Notes: generated by a model not told the origin, from the sequence alone. A DNA stretch of 64,000 bases from Congeria kusceri (GCA_027627225.1 JAPFQT010000084.1:252001-316000), one strand, 5' to 3'. Counted from the first letter of the stretch, positions 24,806 through 37,395 are shown. Numbers and translations are program-made.

Positions 24806-25188
24806 CAAAAGCTGTCGGAAGACAGCACGCTCGACTTGTCTTGTACTTGTCAGAGTAACTAGCATTTTTCTAAAACAAACTATTTGGAAAGTACCGGCCA
24901 AACATGTTTCTAGTTTGAATAAAATCCCTCAAACCAATCAAGAGATACAAGCTTACCGAAAAACTTTAACCTACCAAAATAAGTTTAATAAGTTACACAA
25001 ATAAGTTTCTACAAAAATACCCATAATTATGACACATTTTAAATGGAGTTAAAGTTTGAATAAGTAATCCCTCAAGCCATTCCTGAGAAACTAGCTTATC
25101 GAAAATCGTTAACCTAGGCGGACGACGACGCCGACACCGACGCCGGGGAGGTAGAATAGATTGCCTTTTCATCGAAAATTCGAGCTAA
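24806..25188 (+). mobile_element. Compact R8 element (383 bp), complete
   Basis: 5' end CAAAAGCTGTC-GGAA-GACAGC, then ACGCTCGACTTGTCTTG. Two R8 units follow, marked by AGTTTGAATAAAATCCCTC and AAGTTTGAATAAGTAATCCC. Then come the tail CATTCCTGAGAAACTAGCTT, GACGACGACGCCGACACC, ATCGAAAATTCGAG and CTAA at 25185-25188. It is the unexpanded counterpart of 14086-15541, which has the same head and tail around an R4 array. Confidence 0.75.
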
Positions 25189-25324
25189 AAATTAAAATTA
25201 ATTATCAAAAGACATAAATGCGATATTGTATTTTTGTTAAATATGGAATGTCTTAACGATTGTTATACCAAACACATCCGTAGATTTGGTAGAACATACA
25301 GCAACCATTATCAAGCATAAATAT

Positions 25325-25810
25325 CGTACTCGAAGTAATCAACACGAATGCACATCGTACACTAAGTAATTAACGCGAATAAAAATCGTACACTAATAAT
25401 TAACACGAAAAACGATCGTAATCAACACGAATAAAGATAGTTATTTCAGTAATCCTCAAGGATTTAATAGAACACTAAGTAATTATCACTAATAAAAGAC
25501 CGTTCACCAAGTAATCGTCACGAACAAAGATCGAACACTAAGTAATTATAACTAATAAAGGTCGTACACTAAATAATAATTAATAATAAGGATTGTACAT
25601 AAAGTAATTGCCACTAATAAAGATCGTACATTACGTAATAATAACTAATTAATTTCGTACATTAAGTAACTATCACTAATAAAGATCGTACACTCAGTAA
25701 TCCTCACGAATAAAGATCGTACACTCAGTAATCCTCACGAATAAAGATCGTACACTAAGTAATTATCCGGAATAAAGATCGTTCACTAAGTAATCGTCAC
25801 GAATGTTGAC
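25325..25810 (+). repeat. ~31-bp minisatellite
   Basis: About 15 copies, variable in length, of CGTACACTAAGTAATCGTCA followed by CGAATAAAGAT. A single isolated unit also lies at 22350-22385 (TTAGTAATCGTCACGAATAA). Confidence 0.85.
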
Positions 25811-26484
25811 ATATAAAAGTTGGACAATTTTAATTCCTGATAAGTAACTCTTTAGGTTTATTTTTAACTTTGTTTATAAATAAAAAACAACAACATAACT
25901 TTCTACAATCTCTCGTATACAAGACAATTATAAAGTGTGTGTTTCTCAGAAAGAGACGAGTCGCCTATTTTAGTTTCTGGCAACCAGATCAGAAGATACT
26001 TCAATGTAAGTTGAGTAAATCAGCAGCAGAATCAAGTACCGGTAAATCGCTGTTGGTTCTTTCGCGGCGGGCAATCCCAGGGGAATTTGATTGTATTTTT
26101 GGGGATCTAATTCCCCACCCTAGAACCAAACATGTGTGTCTAAATCCCCACAATAGGGGATGCTTAATTGGTGTATCAAATAGCCCGGAGGCCAATATTA
26201 CCGGGATCTAAAATCCGAACAAGGTATATTTTCCGGGACCTGCAGAATTATAGGAATATCTTCAGGTATTTTGTACATAATTAACAAGAAAACCAGACAC
26301 TAATGTTTCTGTTATTTGTAAAAATAATGAGTTTTTGTTACATGCAAGGGTGCTAGGCAGTCACAAGAAGTCAACACCTCTGTGTCACAACGACCACAAC
26401 TCACGTGCATTTGATCATAATCTAATCATCTTGGAAATATTTAACAAACTGTCATTGTTTCCGTTTGTCAAACTTATATTGTAT
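25811..26484. other. Unassigned region with moderately GC-rich patch
   Basis: A 113-codon frame (25870-26211) spans a patch rich in CCCC/GGGG words around 26060-26200. No homology, splice context or domain is recognised, so it is not called a gene. Confidence 0.35.
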
Positions 26485-26733
26485 GATGCTTCATGGCATG
26501 CCACATACTAAATATGAAAGCTCTCAGCCACGCAGTTTCAGAGAAGGTTTTTAAAGTGTTCCTTTTTTAAATCTATATTTAGATAATTCCTGTGAAGTTT
26601 GGTAAAAATCTGCCCAGCGATTTAGGATGAGAGGTTGTTTGAATAAAAATATTGACGCAGGACGCACGACGAACAATAGAATAAAGGTGATTATAAAAGC
26701 TCACCATGAGCACGTTGTGCTCAGGTAAGCTAA
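26485..26733 (+). repeat. R1 3'-end fragment
   Basis: Carries the last R1 unit (CTAAATATGAAAGCTCTC), GTGAAGTTTGGTAAAAATC, the GACGCAGGACGCACGACG stretch and the terminal hairpin GCTCACC/TGAGCAC...GTGCTCA/GGTAAGC followed by CTAA (26730-26733). Confidence 0.8.
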
Positions 26734-27282
26734 AACACGCATTTGGACGGGCGTAGCTATGTTATTTTTTTTATCAAAACCCGGACGCGGGTCAGGAAAA
26801 AATCGTGTTTACTTCGCAACAAAAAAATCATAATCAATTAAAACCATTCAACTGGTGTTCTTTGGACTATCGTGCACGTGCTGTCGTCGAGAAGCTTGTC
26901 GCTCGTGTACCAGTCTATTTCAGATGTTTCAATCCAACATTAGACACGTGACAAGCAGCAGACGCGCAGTCAACAATTCGTGCAGACGACAGTTCTATAA
27001 ACCAGAAGGAATGATGTAGGCTACCGCGTAGAAACGGAAGTTAGGGAGGCATCGGGAGTTTTGTCGCGTATGACAGGAGGCGCTATGCATGCTCATATTT
27101 TTCATTAATCATATTTTTCACACACCTGTGAAGAAAAGGATATAATTTGTTACATTTGTAAGTGTGAAGAATGTGATTGGCCATAAACGGTGTATCTTTG
27201 AGGATCACAGAAGAATCACAAAAGAATAGGATTTCATTGCATATCAAAAATTGGGTGCGATAAAAACTTCACAGAACATGTC
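26734..27282. other. Unassigned spacer
   Basis: No supported gene or repeat; a slightly more GC-rich stretch around 26870-27070 has no long open frame. Confidence 0.4.
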
Positions 27283-27470
27283 AAGACTAAGATTGTGCTG
27301 TGTAAAGACTAAGACTGTGCTGTGTAAAGAATAAGACTGTGCTGTGTAAAGACTAAGACTGTGCTGTGTAAAGACTAAGACTGTGCTGTGTAAAGACTAA
27401 GAATGTGCTGTGTAAAGAATAAGACTGTGATGTGTAAAGAATAAGATTGTGCTGTGTAAAGAATAAGATC
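27283..27470 (+). repeat. 22-bp minisatellite
   Basis: About eight copies of AAGACTAAGACTGTGCTGTG plus TA, with a few A/C changes (for example AAGAATAAG). Confidence 0.9.
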
Positions 27471-28004
27471 TCGATTGTCACACTGGGAACAATCTGATAC
27501 TATTTCTCACAGATGCGAAAACATGATTTGTGAAAACTATGGTCCTGCAGCGCTATAGGACCTCCAGAGTGCAGGGCCACGGGGTCGACGGCTGCCCTTT
27601 TACATTGACACATTAATCACAAACAATACTTCGTAACATTTTATATGATATGATATGATATGAACATTAAGGGACAAAATAATGTGCATGGAGTATGAAA
27701 CAATGAACAGTAATTCCGGGTACATGTTATAAAGGCGCATCAGATTAAACAGTTTTTCCCACACGACGAAAAATTGACAATACATTTAAAAGAAACATTT
27801 TAACTTTGTACATGACGAATGTCAGATTGATAAACGTGCAACATTCATACATTGAGTGTGTAATTTCCAGACGACAGCCATAATTATGTTGATAAAAAAT
27901 CCCCTTATTGTAGGGTGGAAATAGAGTGAATACGTTATTCGAAACAAATTGCATTCATTCGTTATAGAACATCTATTAATATACTTCAGAAATAATGTTC
28001 GATT
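27471..28004. other. Unassigned spacer
   Basis: Two small overlapping minus-strand frames (27600-27954) show no recognisable domain. Confidence 0.35.
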
Positions 28005-28290
28005 TAGAGTTGTTTATCGGCTAATAAACCACAATTTTGGGTTTTGATGCATAGGGATTAAAACACGAGGGCGTTAGAACGACACATCGTTGTTTATTAG
28101 CAGATAAACATAGATAATACGAAGAATATTTTGATTCTAACATGACCTGGTAACATATTCCGCAATTACAATCCAAAATATATTTTACAGTTTCGGAACT
28201 ATATTTTCGGGTTGTTTATTGGTACCTTAGTTTAACAACGGTAAATATTGTTCTTAGTCTAGTATAGAAAACACAGTTCGTGTCATGTTA
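28005..28290 (+). mobile_element. GTTGTTTATC MITE, copy 2 (diverged)
   Basis: GAGTTGTTTATCGGCTAATA, GGGATTAAAACACGAGGGCG, GATTCTAACATGACC and GTTGTTTATTGGTACC occur in family order. Confidence 0.6.
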
Positions 28291-28339
28291 GAACTTATTT
28301 ATTTAGTGTAATGTGACCTCAACATTCCCCCCCCCCCGT

Positions 28340-29224
28340 AAAATTATCTCAAAATCCAGCAAGCAGTTTCAGACAAGAACATTTTCAAAATGAATGTCAA
28401 CCAAGGAACAATTGTGCAAATTTATTTTGAAATTCCGGTCGGTGGTTTCTGAAAAGAAGATTTTCAAAGTTTTGTATATAACATGTAAGGACAACTGCCC
28501 AACCCCTTGCCTGTCATAATTTTTACAAATCAAAATGATTTGAAGAAATTTGGTAGAGGATCACCCAAGGAACATTTTTGTAAAATTATTTTGAAATCCA
28601 TTCAGCGGTTTCGGACAAGAAGATTTTTTTCAAGTTTTCTATATAGCCATAGGAGGAAAACTGCCACGATCCCCCAGTGGCCGTGTTTTTTAACGAATCA
28701 AAATGATTTGAAGAAATTTGATAGAGGGTCACAAAAGGAACATTTATGTGAAATTATTTTGAAATCCGGCCAGCGGTTTCTGAGGAGAAGATTTTCACAG
28801 TTTTCTATATAGCTATATAAGTAAAACTGCACCACCCCCTAGCGGCCATTTTTTTACGAAATCAAAATAATTTGGAAAACATTAGTAAAGGGTCACCCAA
28901 GAAACATTTCTGTGAAATTATTTTAAAATCCAAGCAGTGGTTTTGGACAAGAATATTTTTTTAAGTTTTCCAGTTCTGTAAGTTTTTGGTTGCCATGGCA
29001 ACCAGAGTTTTCTAGATATTCAAATGAATTGAAGGACTTTGTTAAAGAACCATCCCAGGAACTTTCCTGCTAAGTTTGCTTAAAATCCGCCAAGCGGTTT
29101 CAGACAAGAAGTTGTTTAAAGAAAACATGTTGGAGACGACGACGACGACGACGGACAACGACGACGACGGACAGTGACTGAGTAGAATAGTTCACCCTTA
29201 AGTACTTTGTGCTCGGTGAGCTAA
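28340..29224 (+). mobile_element. R1b element (diverged R1 relative), 5' end unclear
   Basis: About five ~155-165 bp units marked by AATGATTTGAAGAAATTTGG, TAGAGGATCACCCAAGGAAC, AAATTATTTTGAAATCC and GCGGTTTCGGACAAGAAGAT. Near the end come GACGACGACGACGACGGAC, then ACTTTGTGCTCGGTGAG and CTAA at 29221-29224. It shares the AGAAGATTTTT box and the terminus with R1. Confidence 0.7.
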
Positions 29225-29704
29225 CAACAACAACATATTACGGTAAAACACGTGACCATATGTTTTATGGAGAACTTAGTTTTGTGAATACCTCACCGTT
29301 GTTTCACAATCATGATTCTGTTGTCGATGCAAATGCACATATAATAAATCCTAGCGTTATGTCAACACTATTTTAACATGGAAACAGCACTTGATCCTGT
29401 TCACATTTTTAAGTTTCATTTAACAAATCGAAGTTGTCGTTTGTGAGTTTAACATATAATTTGACCCAAAATAAAAATGTATCGATTCGCGATTAAGGTT
29501 TTTTGTCAACATGTAAAAAAACTTTTTTTAATTTACTTGAATAATATAATAGTGTTGATAAATTGCTTAACAGAAACCGCAATATTTTATAGAGAGAATA
29601 CAAAATAATGCGTATGCGAAACATCTGCATAGCAATGACAACAATATATTTCCTGTATAATTCCGTGCAGTATTAAATGAAGAAGTACAACCATTAAAGG
29701 TGCT
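29225..29704. other. Unassigned spacer
   Basis: AT-rich, no supported feature. Confidence 0.4.
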
Positions 29705-29992
29705 CACTCGTGCTGGAAAATGTGACACAACCAAACAATGCAACGACGTGACACAACCAATCGACTCAACGACGTGACACAACCAATAACCAAACGATAC
29801 AACGACGTGGCACAACCAAACGATGCAACGACGTGACACCACCCAACAATGCAAGCACGTGACACAACCAAACGATGCAACCACGTGACAAAACCAAACG
29901 ATGAAATGAAGTGACACAATCGAGCGATGCAACGATTTGACACAACCAAAAGATGCAACAATGGCACAACCAAACGATGTGACACAACCAAA
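29705..29992 (+). repeat. 26-bp satellite array, short (~11 copies)
   Basis: Units of TGACACAACCAAACGATGCA followed by ACGACG, the same 26-bp period and CACAACCAA core as arrays A and B. The minus-strand frames here are satellite artefacts. Confidence 0.9.
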
Positions 29993-30261
29993 TAATAATA
30001 GTTAATCGATTGAAAGTTTTATTTGATTTCAGGTGAAATAATTATTTATTAAACAATATTTTCATTGAAAATTGGAACAAAGAGTTTAGTTTTTATTCAG
30101 CCACACGAACAATAATTTAAGGAACATTTTTTATAATGGAGCAATAGAAAGAAAGCGGATAACCTCGCATATTAGCATATAATTATATGCTCAACCAAAA
30201 AAAGAAACCTGACACTTCATAATTTGATACATTCTTTTTAAGCTAAACCGATTTTAAGCAA

Positions 30262-30493
30262 GTGCAGTAAAGAGGAGCATAAACTTTGTTAAAATACAAA
30301 ACAGAGTTATGGGGAATGCTGCAACTGAAACTGGAGTTGGTGACAAAGGTATATTCCAAGTTTTAGGTGAATAACTAATGTACGATTCGTAGATTTGAAG
30401 GCATAAGACTTTAACTAAAACATGGACCAAAATTTAGACGCGTTAACCGAGGTGAGTAGGAAAGCTCACCAACTCTTCAAATATTCGAGCTAT
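30262..30493 (+). repeat. R2 3'-end fragment
   Basis: One unit (ACAAAACAGAGTTATGGGGA, GGTGACAAAGGTATATTCC) then GTGAGTAGGAAAGCTCACC and a degenerate end TTCAAATATTCGAGCTATTA. Confidence 0.65.
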
Positions 30494-30580
30494 TATCAGT
30501 GCTCCGGAATAGCTTTTGGACTTTGTGTGCATGTACGCTCACCTCTGCAAATTTGGGAGTAATTGTACACTCTCTAGAAT

Positions 30581-30595
30581 GGGGGGGGGGGGGGG
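30581..30595 (+). repeat. Poly(G)15 run
   Basis: Fifteen consecutive G flanked by two copies of TGTACACTCT (about 30564 and 30600). Confidence 0.95.
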
Positions 30596-30655
30596 TAAAT
30601 GTACACTCTATGAAGGATTAGCTGGGTTAAATTTGCATCCAATAATACATTACGA

Positions 30656-30877
30656 TACTACTACTACTACTGCTACTGGTACTACTACTACTACTGCTAC
30701 TGCTACTGGTACTGGTACTACTACTGCTACTGGTACTACTGCTACTGGTACTACTACTACTACTGCTACTGGTACTACTACTACTACTGCTACTGGTACT
30801 ACTACTACTACTGCTACTGCTACTGGTACTACTACTACTACTACTACTACTGCTACTGGTACTGGTACTACTACTGG

Positions 30878-30908
<31 letters not shown>

Positions 30909-30967
30909 GCTACTGCTACTGGTACTACTACTACTACTACTGCTACTGGTACTGGTACTACTACTGG

Positions 30968-31010
<43 letters not shown>

Positions 31011-31734
31011 GCTACTGCTACTGGTACTACTACTACTACTACTGCTACTGGTACTACTACTACTACTGCTACTGGTACTACTACTACTACTGCTACTGCT
31101 ACTGGTACTGGTACTGGTACTACTACTGGTACTGGTACTACTACTACTACTGCTACTGGTACTACTACTACTACTGCTACTGGTACTACTACTACTACTG
31201 CTACTGGTACTACTACTACTACTGCTACTGGTACTACTACTACTACTGCTACTGCTACTGGTACTGGTACTGGTACTACTACTACTACTGGTACTGGTAC
31301 TGGTACTACTACTGGTACTGGTACTGGTACTACTACTACTACTGGTACTGGTACTACTACTGGTACTGGTACTGGTACTGCTACTGGTACTGGTACTGCT
31401 ACTGGTACTGGTACTGGTACTGCTACTGCTACTACTACTACTACTACTACTGCTGCTGCTACTACTACTGCTACTGGTACTACTACTACTACTGCTGCTG
31501 CTACTACTACTGCTACTGGTACTACTACTACTACTGCTACTGGTACTACTACTACTACTGCTACTGCTACTGGTACTGGTACTGGTACTACTACTACTAC
31601 TGGTACTGGTACTGGTACTACTACTGGTACTGGTACTGGTACTACTACTACTACTGGTACTGGTACTACTACTGGTACTGGTACTGGTACTGGTACTGGT
31701 ACTGGTACTGCTACTGGTACTGGTACTGCTACTG

Positions 31735-31766
<32 letters not shown>

Positions 31767-32144
31767 GGTACTGGTACTGGTACTGGTACTGGTACTACTA
31801 CTACTACTGGTACTGGTACTACTACTACTACTGGTACTGGTACTACTACTAATACTGGTACTGGTACTACTACTACTACTGGTACTGCTACTGCTACTGG
31901 TACTGGTACTACTACTACTACTGGTACTGCTACTGCTACTGCTACTGGTACTGGTACTGGTACTGCTACTGCTACTACTACCACTACTACTATTACTATT
32001 GGTACTGGTACTGGTACTGGTACTACTACTACTACTGGTACTGCTACTGGTACTGGTACTGGTACTGCTACTGCTACTGCTACTGCTACTACTACTACTA
32101 CTACTACTACTATTACTAGTAGTAATAATAATAATAATAATAAC
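30656..32144 (+). repeat. ACT-based hexamer array (~1.5 kb)
   Basis: Almost entirely triplets ACT, GCT and GGT. With few exceptions every GCT or GGT has ACT on both sides, so the true register is a hexamer ACT-NNT with three states. Blocks such as GCT-ACT-GGT followed by five ACT (24 bp) recur around 31140-31250. It ends in a short ATT/AAT run. It is open in several frames on both strands (poly-Thr/Ala/Gly, poly-Ser/Thr, poly-Val/Pro/Ala), all of which I regard as artefacts of the repeat. Confidence 0.95.
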
Positions 32145-33008
32145 AGCAACACCATTTGAATACCATAATGTTACAATTGAGAATTCAGAACATTTTAAGA
32201 CTGTTATTGCTGGAAATAACAACTGCACATTGAGGTAGGCATGCCTGTCCATATTTTCTTTTTTTTCTTTCAGAGCGAACATCGGAAAACATTGTGCGTA
32301 AATGGACACCCAATTCTATTGTTCTGTGCGTATTTTCAAATTTTCTGTGAGTAATTTACGCGTGTACGCGCCTTATCTGGGACTCTGGTCTAAAACAACA
32401 ATCATATAACTGTTTATAAAAGATGTTGTTTAAAAAAGATACATTCTTAGTAGCGAATATTACAGAACTAAATGATTTATTAAACGCATTTTTCTATGCT
32501 GAACTAACATTTTACCCGTAAAATACATAAAATACAAATTAATTTTCATAAGCCAAATTAATTTATGTTGGTAAAATATTATTTTACTCAATCAATATTT
32601 TAATAAATTTTTTATTCGCTGTTAAAACAATACGACTATATAATTGTATACAAATCTGAACTTCAAATGAATTTAAATTGTTTTGAAAGCATTAACACTA
32701 AATAGTACAATCAGGTCGCGTAGCCTAATGGAAGCAACTGCTGCTAGGAACTCACCACGAAGTAACATCGAGTTGTCTTCCGTGCTATTTAGGTAGTGCG
32801 TTCGCCAACACAATATTAAAGTAAAGAGCCGTATAATAATATTATAATACCTGAATTGTTTTTATTTTTATGATATTTTATTATTTTCCATAATTTGCTT
32901 AACTGTTCAATTATGAGTTAGTTACTAGCAGGCATTACTTTTATTCAGTTAAACAAAGTGCAACGTTTTATCGAAAACGCATCGGGTAATACGATGAAGT
33001 CGTAGGAA
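32145..33008. other. Unassigned AT-rich spacer
   Basis: No gene seen. A short stretch at 32716-32830 (GCGTAGCCTAATGG...) resembles a decayed SINE head like that at 35759. Confidence 0.35.
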
Positions 33009-33365
33009 TTAAAGGAACAGTTTCACAGTTTTTGGTTGTGAGAAATAGTTATCAAAAACTTACTTTTGTTTGTCCTATAATATATTTATTGTTCATAATT
33101 CACCATTTGGAATGCACATTGATCGTGCAAAGTTAAACGTTTGACGAATATTTGTTATTTTTTTAGGAGAATTTGCTACCTGGTAGACATACCCTAGTAA
33201 TTTTTTGCACAAAAAGGCAGAACAAATATCAAAATAATTATGTTTTGCAACCAAAACAGAATAGCAGACAAACGTTTTGATACGCACATTCTACAAAATT
33301 CTGTTTTGAAATTCCCTTTTTGGAGAATTATTGTCCAACCCTAAACTACGAAACTGTCCCTTTAA
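33009..33365. mobile_element. MITE with TTAAAGGAACAGTTTC ends (empty site for the R2 insertion)
   Basis: The left end TTAAAGGAACAGTTTCACAG is inverted at the right end (AAACTACGAAACTGTCCCTT, then TAA). Its interior (GGAATGCACATTG, CTGGTAGACATACCCTAGTA, CACAAAAAGGCAGAACAAAT) is paralogous to the sequence flanking the R2 element at 51277-53175. The insertion point corresponds to the A33234/T33235 junction. Confidence 0.7.
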
Positions 33366-33785
33366 ATCGATATATACGAATTAATTAATCGTGACAGTAA
33401 ACGGCATAACATGAATTATCAAAACGAGTTGTTAATGTCATTTTAAACTATGATGTGACATACATTTGGTGAATGTGTATTTGTTGTTGTTTGTCTGCGA
33501 AATCTGACTGATTAAAAACTCCAGCAAATCCAACCCCAAATAAAAACTGTATAAACTGCAATAACCTATGCTTAGGCATTATTGCCTACATGCATTGTAT
33601 ATGGACACTATTAAACAACAGCCCCAATGCAGTTGACTCACAGATCATAAGAGGTACGTATATGTGTATATTAATTGTAGTAGTACAGTGTTTGTTCTTC
33701 CATACTCGTACAAAACATTTTACTTCACCATAAACTGCTGACATTACAATTTGGCACACAAACTTTTTGCGACGTAAAGTAAAGA
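33366..33785. other. Unassigned spacer
   Basis: No supported feature. Confidence 0.4.
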
Positions 33786-35465
33786 CAAGAGGGCCACGAT
33801 GGCCCTAGGTCGCTCACGTGAGTTTAAGGCATCCCAGTTTTGACCCCAGGGGCATCATTTGAACAATCTTTGTTGAAGACTGGTATGCAATGTTACATAC
33901 CAAATATGAAACCACTGGGCCTTGCGGATTCACAGGAGAAGATTCTTGAAGTAATTTTGCTAGTGAAGTCTATATAAAAAATGTGACCCCCGGGGAGTGG
34001 CCAGTTTTGACCCCAGGGCATCATTTGAATAATCTTTGTAGAAGACCCCTATACAATGTTACCAACTACATAACAAACCTCTGGGCCCCTGCGGTTTCAG
34101 AGAAGAAAATGTTCAAAGTCATTTAGCTATTTAAGTCTATATAAACAATGTGACCCCCGGGGCGTGGCCAGTTTTTACCCCAATGGCATTATTTGAACAA
34201 TCTTTGTAGAGGACCACTATGCAATGTTACATACCAAATATGAGACGATTTTTGCAGTAATTTTGCTATTTAAGTCTATATAATCCATGTGACCCCGGGG
34301 CGTGGATAGTTTTGACCCCAGGGGTATCATTTGAACAATTTTTGTAGAGGACCCCTTTGCAATGTTACCATCCAAATACCAAACCTCTCGACCTTGCGGT
34401 TTCGTCGGAGAAGACATTTAGCTATTTAAGTCTATAGAAACAATGTGACCCCTGGGGCGTGGCCAGTTTTGACCCCAGGGGCATCATTTGAACAATCTTT
34501 GTAGAGGACGCATATATAATGTTAACAACCAAATACCAAACCTCTCGGCCTTGCGGTTTCGGAGAAGATTTTCTAAGTCATTTAGTTATTTAAGTCTATA
34601 TAAACCATGTGGCCACCGGGGTGTTGCCAGTTTAACCCCAGGGGCATCATTGGAACAATTTTTGTAGAGGACCACTATGCAATGTTACATACCAAATATG
34701 ATACCTCTGGGCCTTGCGGTTTCAGATGAGAAGATTTTTAAAGTAATTTTGCTATTTAAGTCAGTATAAACAATGTGACCCCCGGGGCGTGGCCAGTTTT
34801 GACCCCACGAGCATCATTTGAACAATCTTTGTAGAGGACCACTAGAGAATGCCACATACCAAGTATGAAACCACTGGGCCTTGCGGTTTCAGAGAAGATT
34901 TTTGAAGTAATTTTGCTGTTTAGGTCTATATTAAGAATGTGATCCCCAGGGCGTGGCCAGTTTTGACCCCAGGGGCATCATTTGAACAATCTTTGTATAG
35001 GACCACTATACAATGTTACCAACCAAATACCAAACCTCTAGGCCCCGCGGTTTCAGAGGAGAAGATTTAAAAAGTCATTTTGCTATTTAAGTCTATACAA
35101 ACCCTGTGACCCCTGGGGCGTGGTAAATTTTGACCCCAGGGGCATCATTTGAACAATCTTTGTAAAGGACCACTAGAGGATGCCAAATAAAAAATATGAA
35201 AGCTCTCAGCTATGCAGTTTAAGAGAAGATTTTAAAAGTTTTCACTTTTAAATCTATTTTTAGCTCTGGTGACCTACCTATGCAGCGGACCGAAACGATT
35301 TGAACAATTTTGAAAGAGGGTCACCCAATGATTATTCCTGTGAAGTTTGGTGAAAATCTGCCCAGCGGTTTAGGAGATGTTGTTTGAATGATAATGTTGA
35401 CGCACGACGCACGACGGACAAAAGGTGATCACAAAAGCGCACCACGCTGTGCTCAGGTGAGCTAA
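33786..35465 (+). mobile_element. Complete R1 element (1,680 bp)
   Basis: 5' end CAAGAG, hairpin GGGCCA-CGA-TGGCCC (33791-33805), then TAGGTCGCTCACGTGAG. About nine ~165-bp units follow (GTGACCCCCGGGGCGTGG, GGGGCATCATTTGAACAATC, TTGTAGAGGACC, TTGCGGTTTCAGA), then a tail with GTGAAGTTTGGTGAAAATC, GACGCACGACGCACGACGG and GTGCTCAGGTGAG with CTAA (35462-35465). The 5' GCTCACGTGAG is an inverted match to the 3' GCTCAGGTGAGC. Preceding base A, following base A. Confidence 0.8.
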
Positions 35466-35758
35466 AAAGTCTTAATGATGTGCACGATTTTAGATACAAC
35501 ACTTCATTAATGTTAACGAATCGCCATATATACATATAACGGCAAAGCACAAGAGGTGCGTGCGAAAAATACGCGTAAAACACAAATATAATAAAATCCC
35601 CGTATTCGTTTAACTGTTTTCATATTCTCGTCGATATACTGTTCCTTTAAATTACACACGCACGAAATATCATTGCATTTGAACAACAATAAATAACTCT
35701 ATCGAATCAACATGCGTACATGGTTTAACAGCAGCGGGACAAGTCGCGTCAATATAAC
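35466..35758. other. Unassigned spacer including the left target-site duplication of the SINE
   Basis: AT-rich; the last 12 bp (35747-35758, CGTCAATATAAC) are the left copy of the SINE target-site duplication. Confidence 0.5.
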
Positions 35759-36034
35759 CGTCTCCGTAGCCTAGTGATTAGGGCGTTCGCATACGGAGCG
35801 GGAGGTTGAAGGTTCGAGTCTCGCCCAGGGCTTGTTCTGATATGGCCGGTTGTCTACCCAGCAGCCAGTTAAATCGAATGGTACCGATTGCCTTTCTGCC
35901 AAGCGCCCGGCATATAGGATAGAAATTGGGAGTAAAGGTGTTTATCAGTAACGGTGTCTCATAAGTCAAAACTGGATGGCCCTTAATCGCTAGATGTGAT
36001 ACAGTAATAAAAACACTTTACTTTACTTTATAGA
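35759..36034 (+). mobile_element. tRNA-derived SINE with target-site duplication
   Basis: The tRNA-like head has an A-box-like TAGCCTAGTGATTAGGGC and a B-box-like GGTTCGAGTCTC, followed by a ~170-bp body and an ACTTT-type tail (CACTTTACTTTACTTTA). It is flanked by CGTCAATATAAC (35747-35758) and CGTCAACATAAC (36035-36046), a 12-bp duplication with one mismatch, the usual mark of LINE-driven retroposition. Confidence 0.75.
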
Positions 36035-36072
36035 CGTCAACATAACAGGAAACATGCGCACCATGACAGTTT

Positions 36073-37395
36073 ATCCAACCAGGCGACACAACAGCGTAAG
36101 ACACCCAGGCGACACAACAGCGTAAGACACCCAGGCGACACAACAGCGTAACACAATCAGGCAACACAACAACATAACACAACTAGGCGACAAAACAGCG
36201 TAACACAACCAGGCGACACAACAGCGTAAGAAAACCAGGCGAAACAACAGCGTAAGACAACCAGGCGACACAACGACGTAACACAACCAGGCAACACAAC
36301 AGCGTAAAACAATCAGGCGACACAACAGCGTAACGCAACCAGGCGACACGACAGCGTAAAACAATCAGGCGACACAACAGCGTAAAACAACCCAGCGACA
36401 CAACAGCGTAACATAACCCAGCGACACAACAGCGTAACACAACCAAGCGACACAATAGCGTAACACAGCCTGGCGACACAACAGCGTAAACCAACCAGGC
36501 GACACAACAGCGTAACACAACCAGGCGACACAACAGGCAACACAACGACGGAACACAACCAGGCGACACAACGATGTTACACAACCAATCGATACAATAA
36601 CGTAAAACAACCAAGCGAGACAACAGCGTAACACAACAAAGCGACACAACAGCGTAAAACAACCAAGCGACACAACAGCGTTGCACAACAAGGCGACAAA
36701 ACGACGTAACACAACTAGGCGACACAACGACGTAACTCAACCAGGCGACACAACAGCATAACACAACCAAGCGACACAACAACGATAACCAACCAGGCTA
36801 CACAACAACGGAACACAACCAAGCGTCACAACGACGGAACACAGCCAAGCGACACAACGATGGGACTCAAACAAGAGACATAACGACGGAACTCAACCAA
36901 GAGACATAACGGCCGGACACAACCAAACGACACGACGATGGGTCTCAACCAAGAGACACAACGACAGAACTCAACTAAGAGAAACAACGATTCAACGACG
37001 GAACTCAACCAAATGACAAAACGACGGAAAACAACCAAGCGACACAAAGGCTGGACACAACAAAGCGACACAAGGGCCGGACACAACCAAGCGACACAAC
37101 GACGGAATTCAACGAAGAGACACAACGACAGAAGTCAACAAGGCGTCACAACAACGGGATACATCCACGCGACACAACGACGGAACACAACCAAGCGAAA
37201 CAACGACGGAACTCAACCAAGCGAAACAACTACGGAATACAACAAAGCAACACAACGACGGAAGTCAACCAAGCGTCACACAAACCGAATACATCCAAGC
37301 GTCACAACGACGGAACTCAACCAAGCGACACAACAATGGAACACAATCAGGCGACACAACGACGGAACACAGCCAAGCGACACGACGACGGCCGG
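36073..37395 (+). repeat. 26-bp satellite array B (~51 copies)
   Basis: The left part has GCGACACAACAGCGTAACAC units and the right part ACGACGGAACTCAACCAAG units, the same left-to-right variant change as array A. It runs into the same right flank as array A (GGCCGGACACAATTATGC, then AACGTTTCATGAACCTA). Confidence 0.95.

Noticed and set aside
25870..26211. 113-codon frame as a gene
   Set aside because: No recognisable domain, no splice or promoter context, overlapping frame on the other strand.
30516..32159. 547-codon Thr/Ala/Gly frame and 500-560 codon opposite-strand frames
   Set aside because: All come from the ACT-based hexamer repeat; three long frames over one microsatellite indicate absence of stops, not genes.
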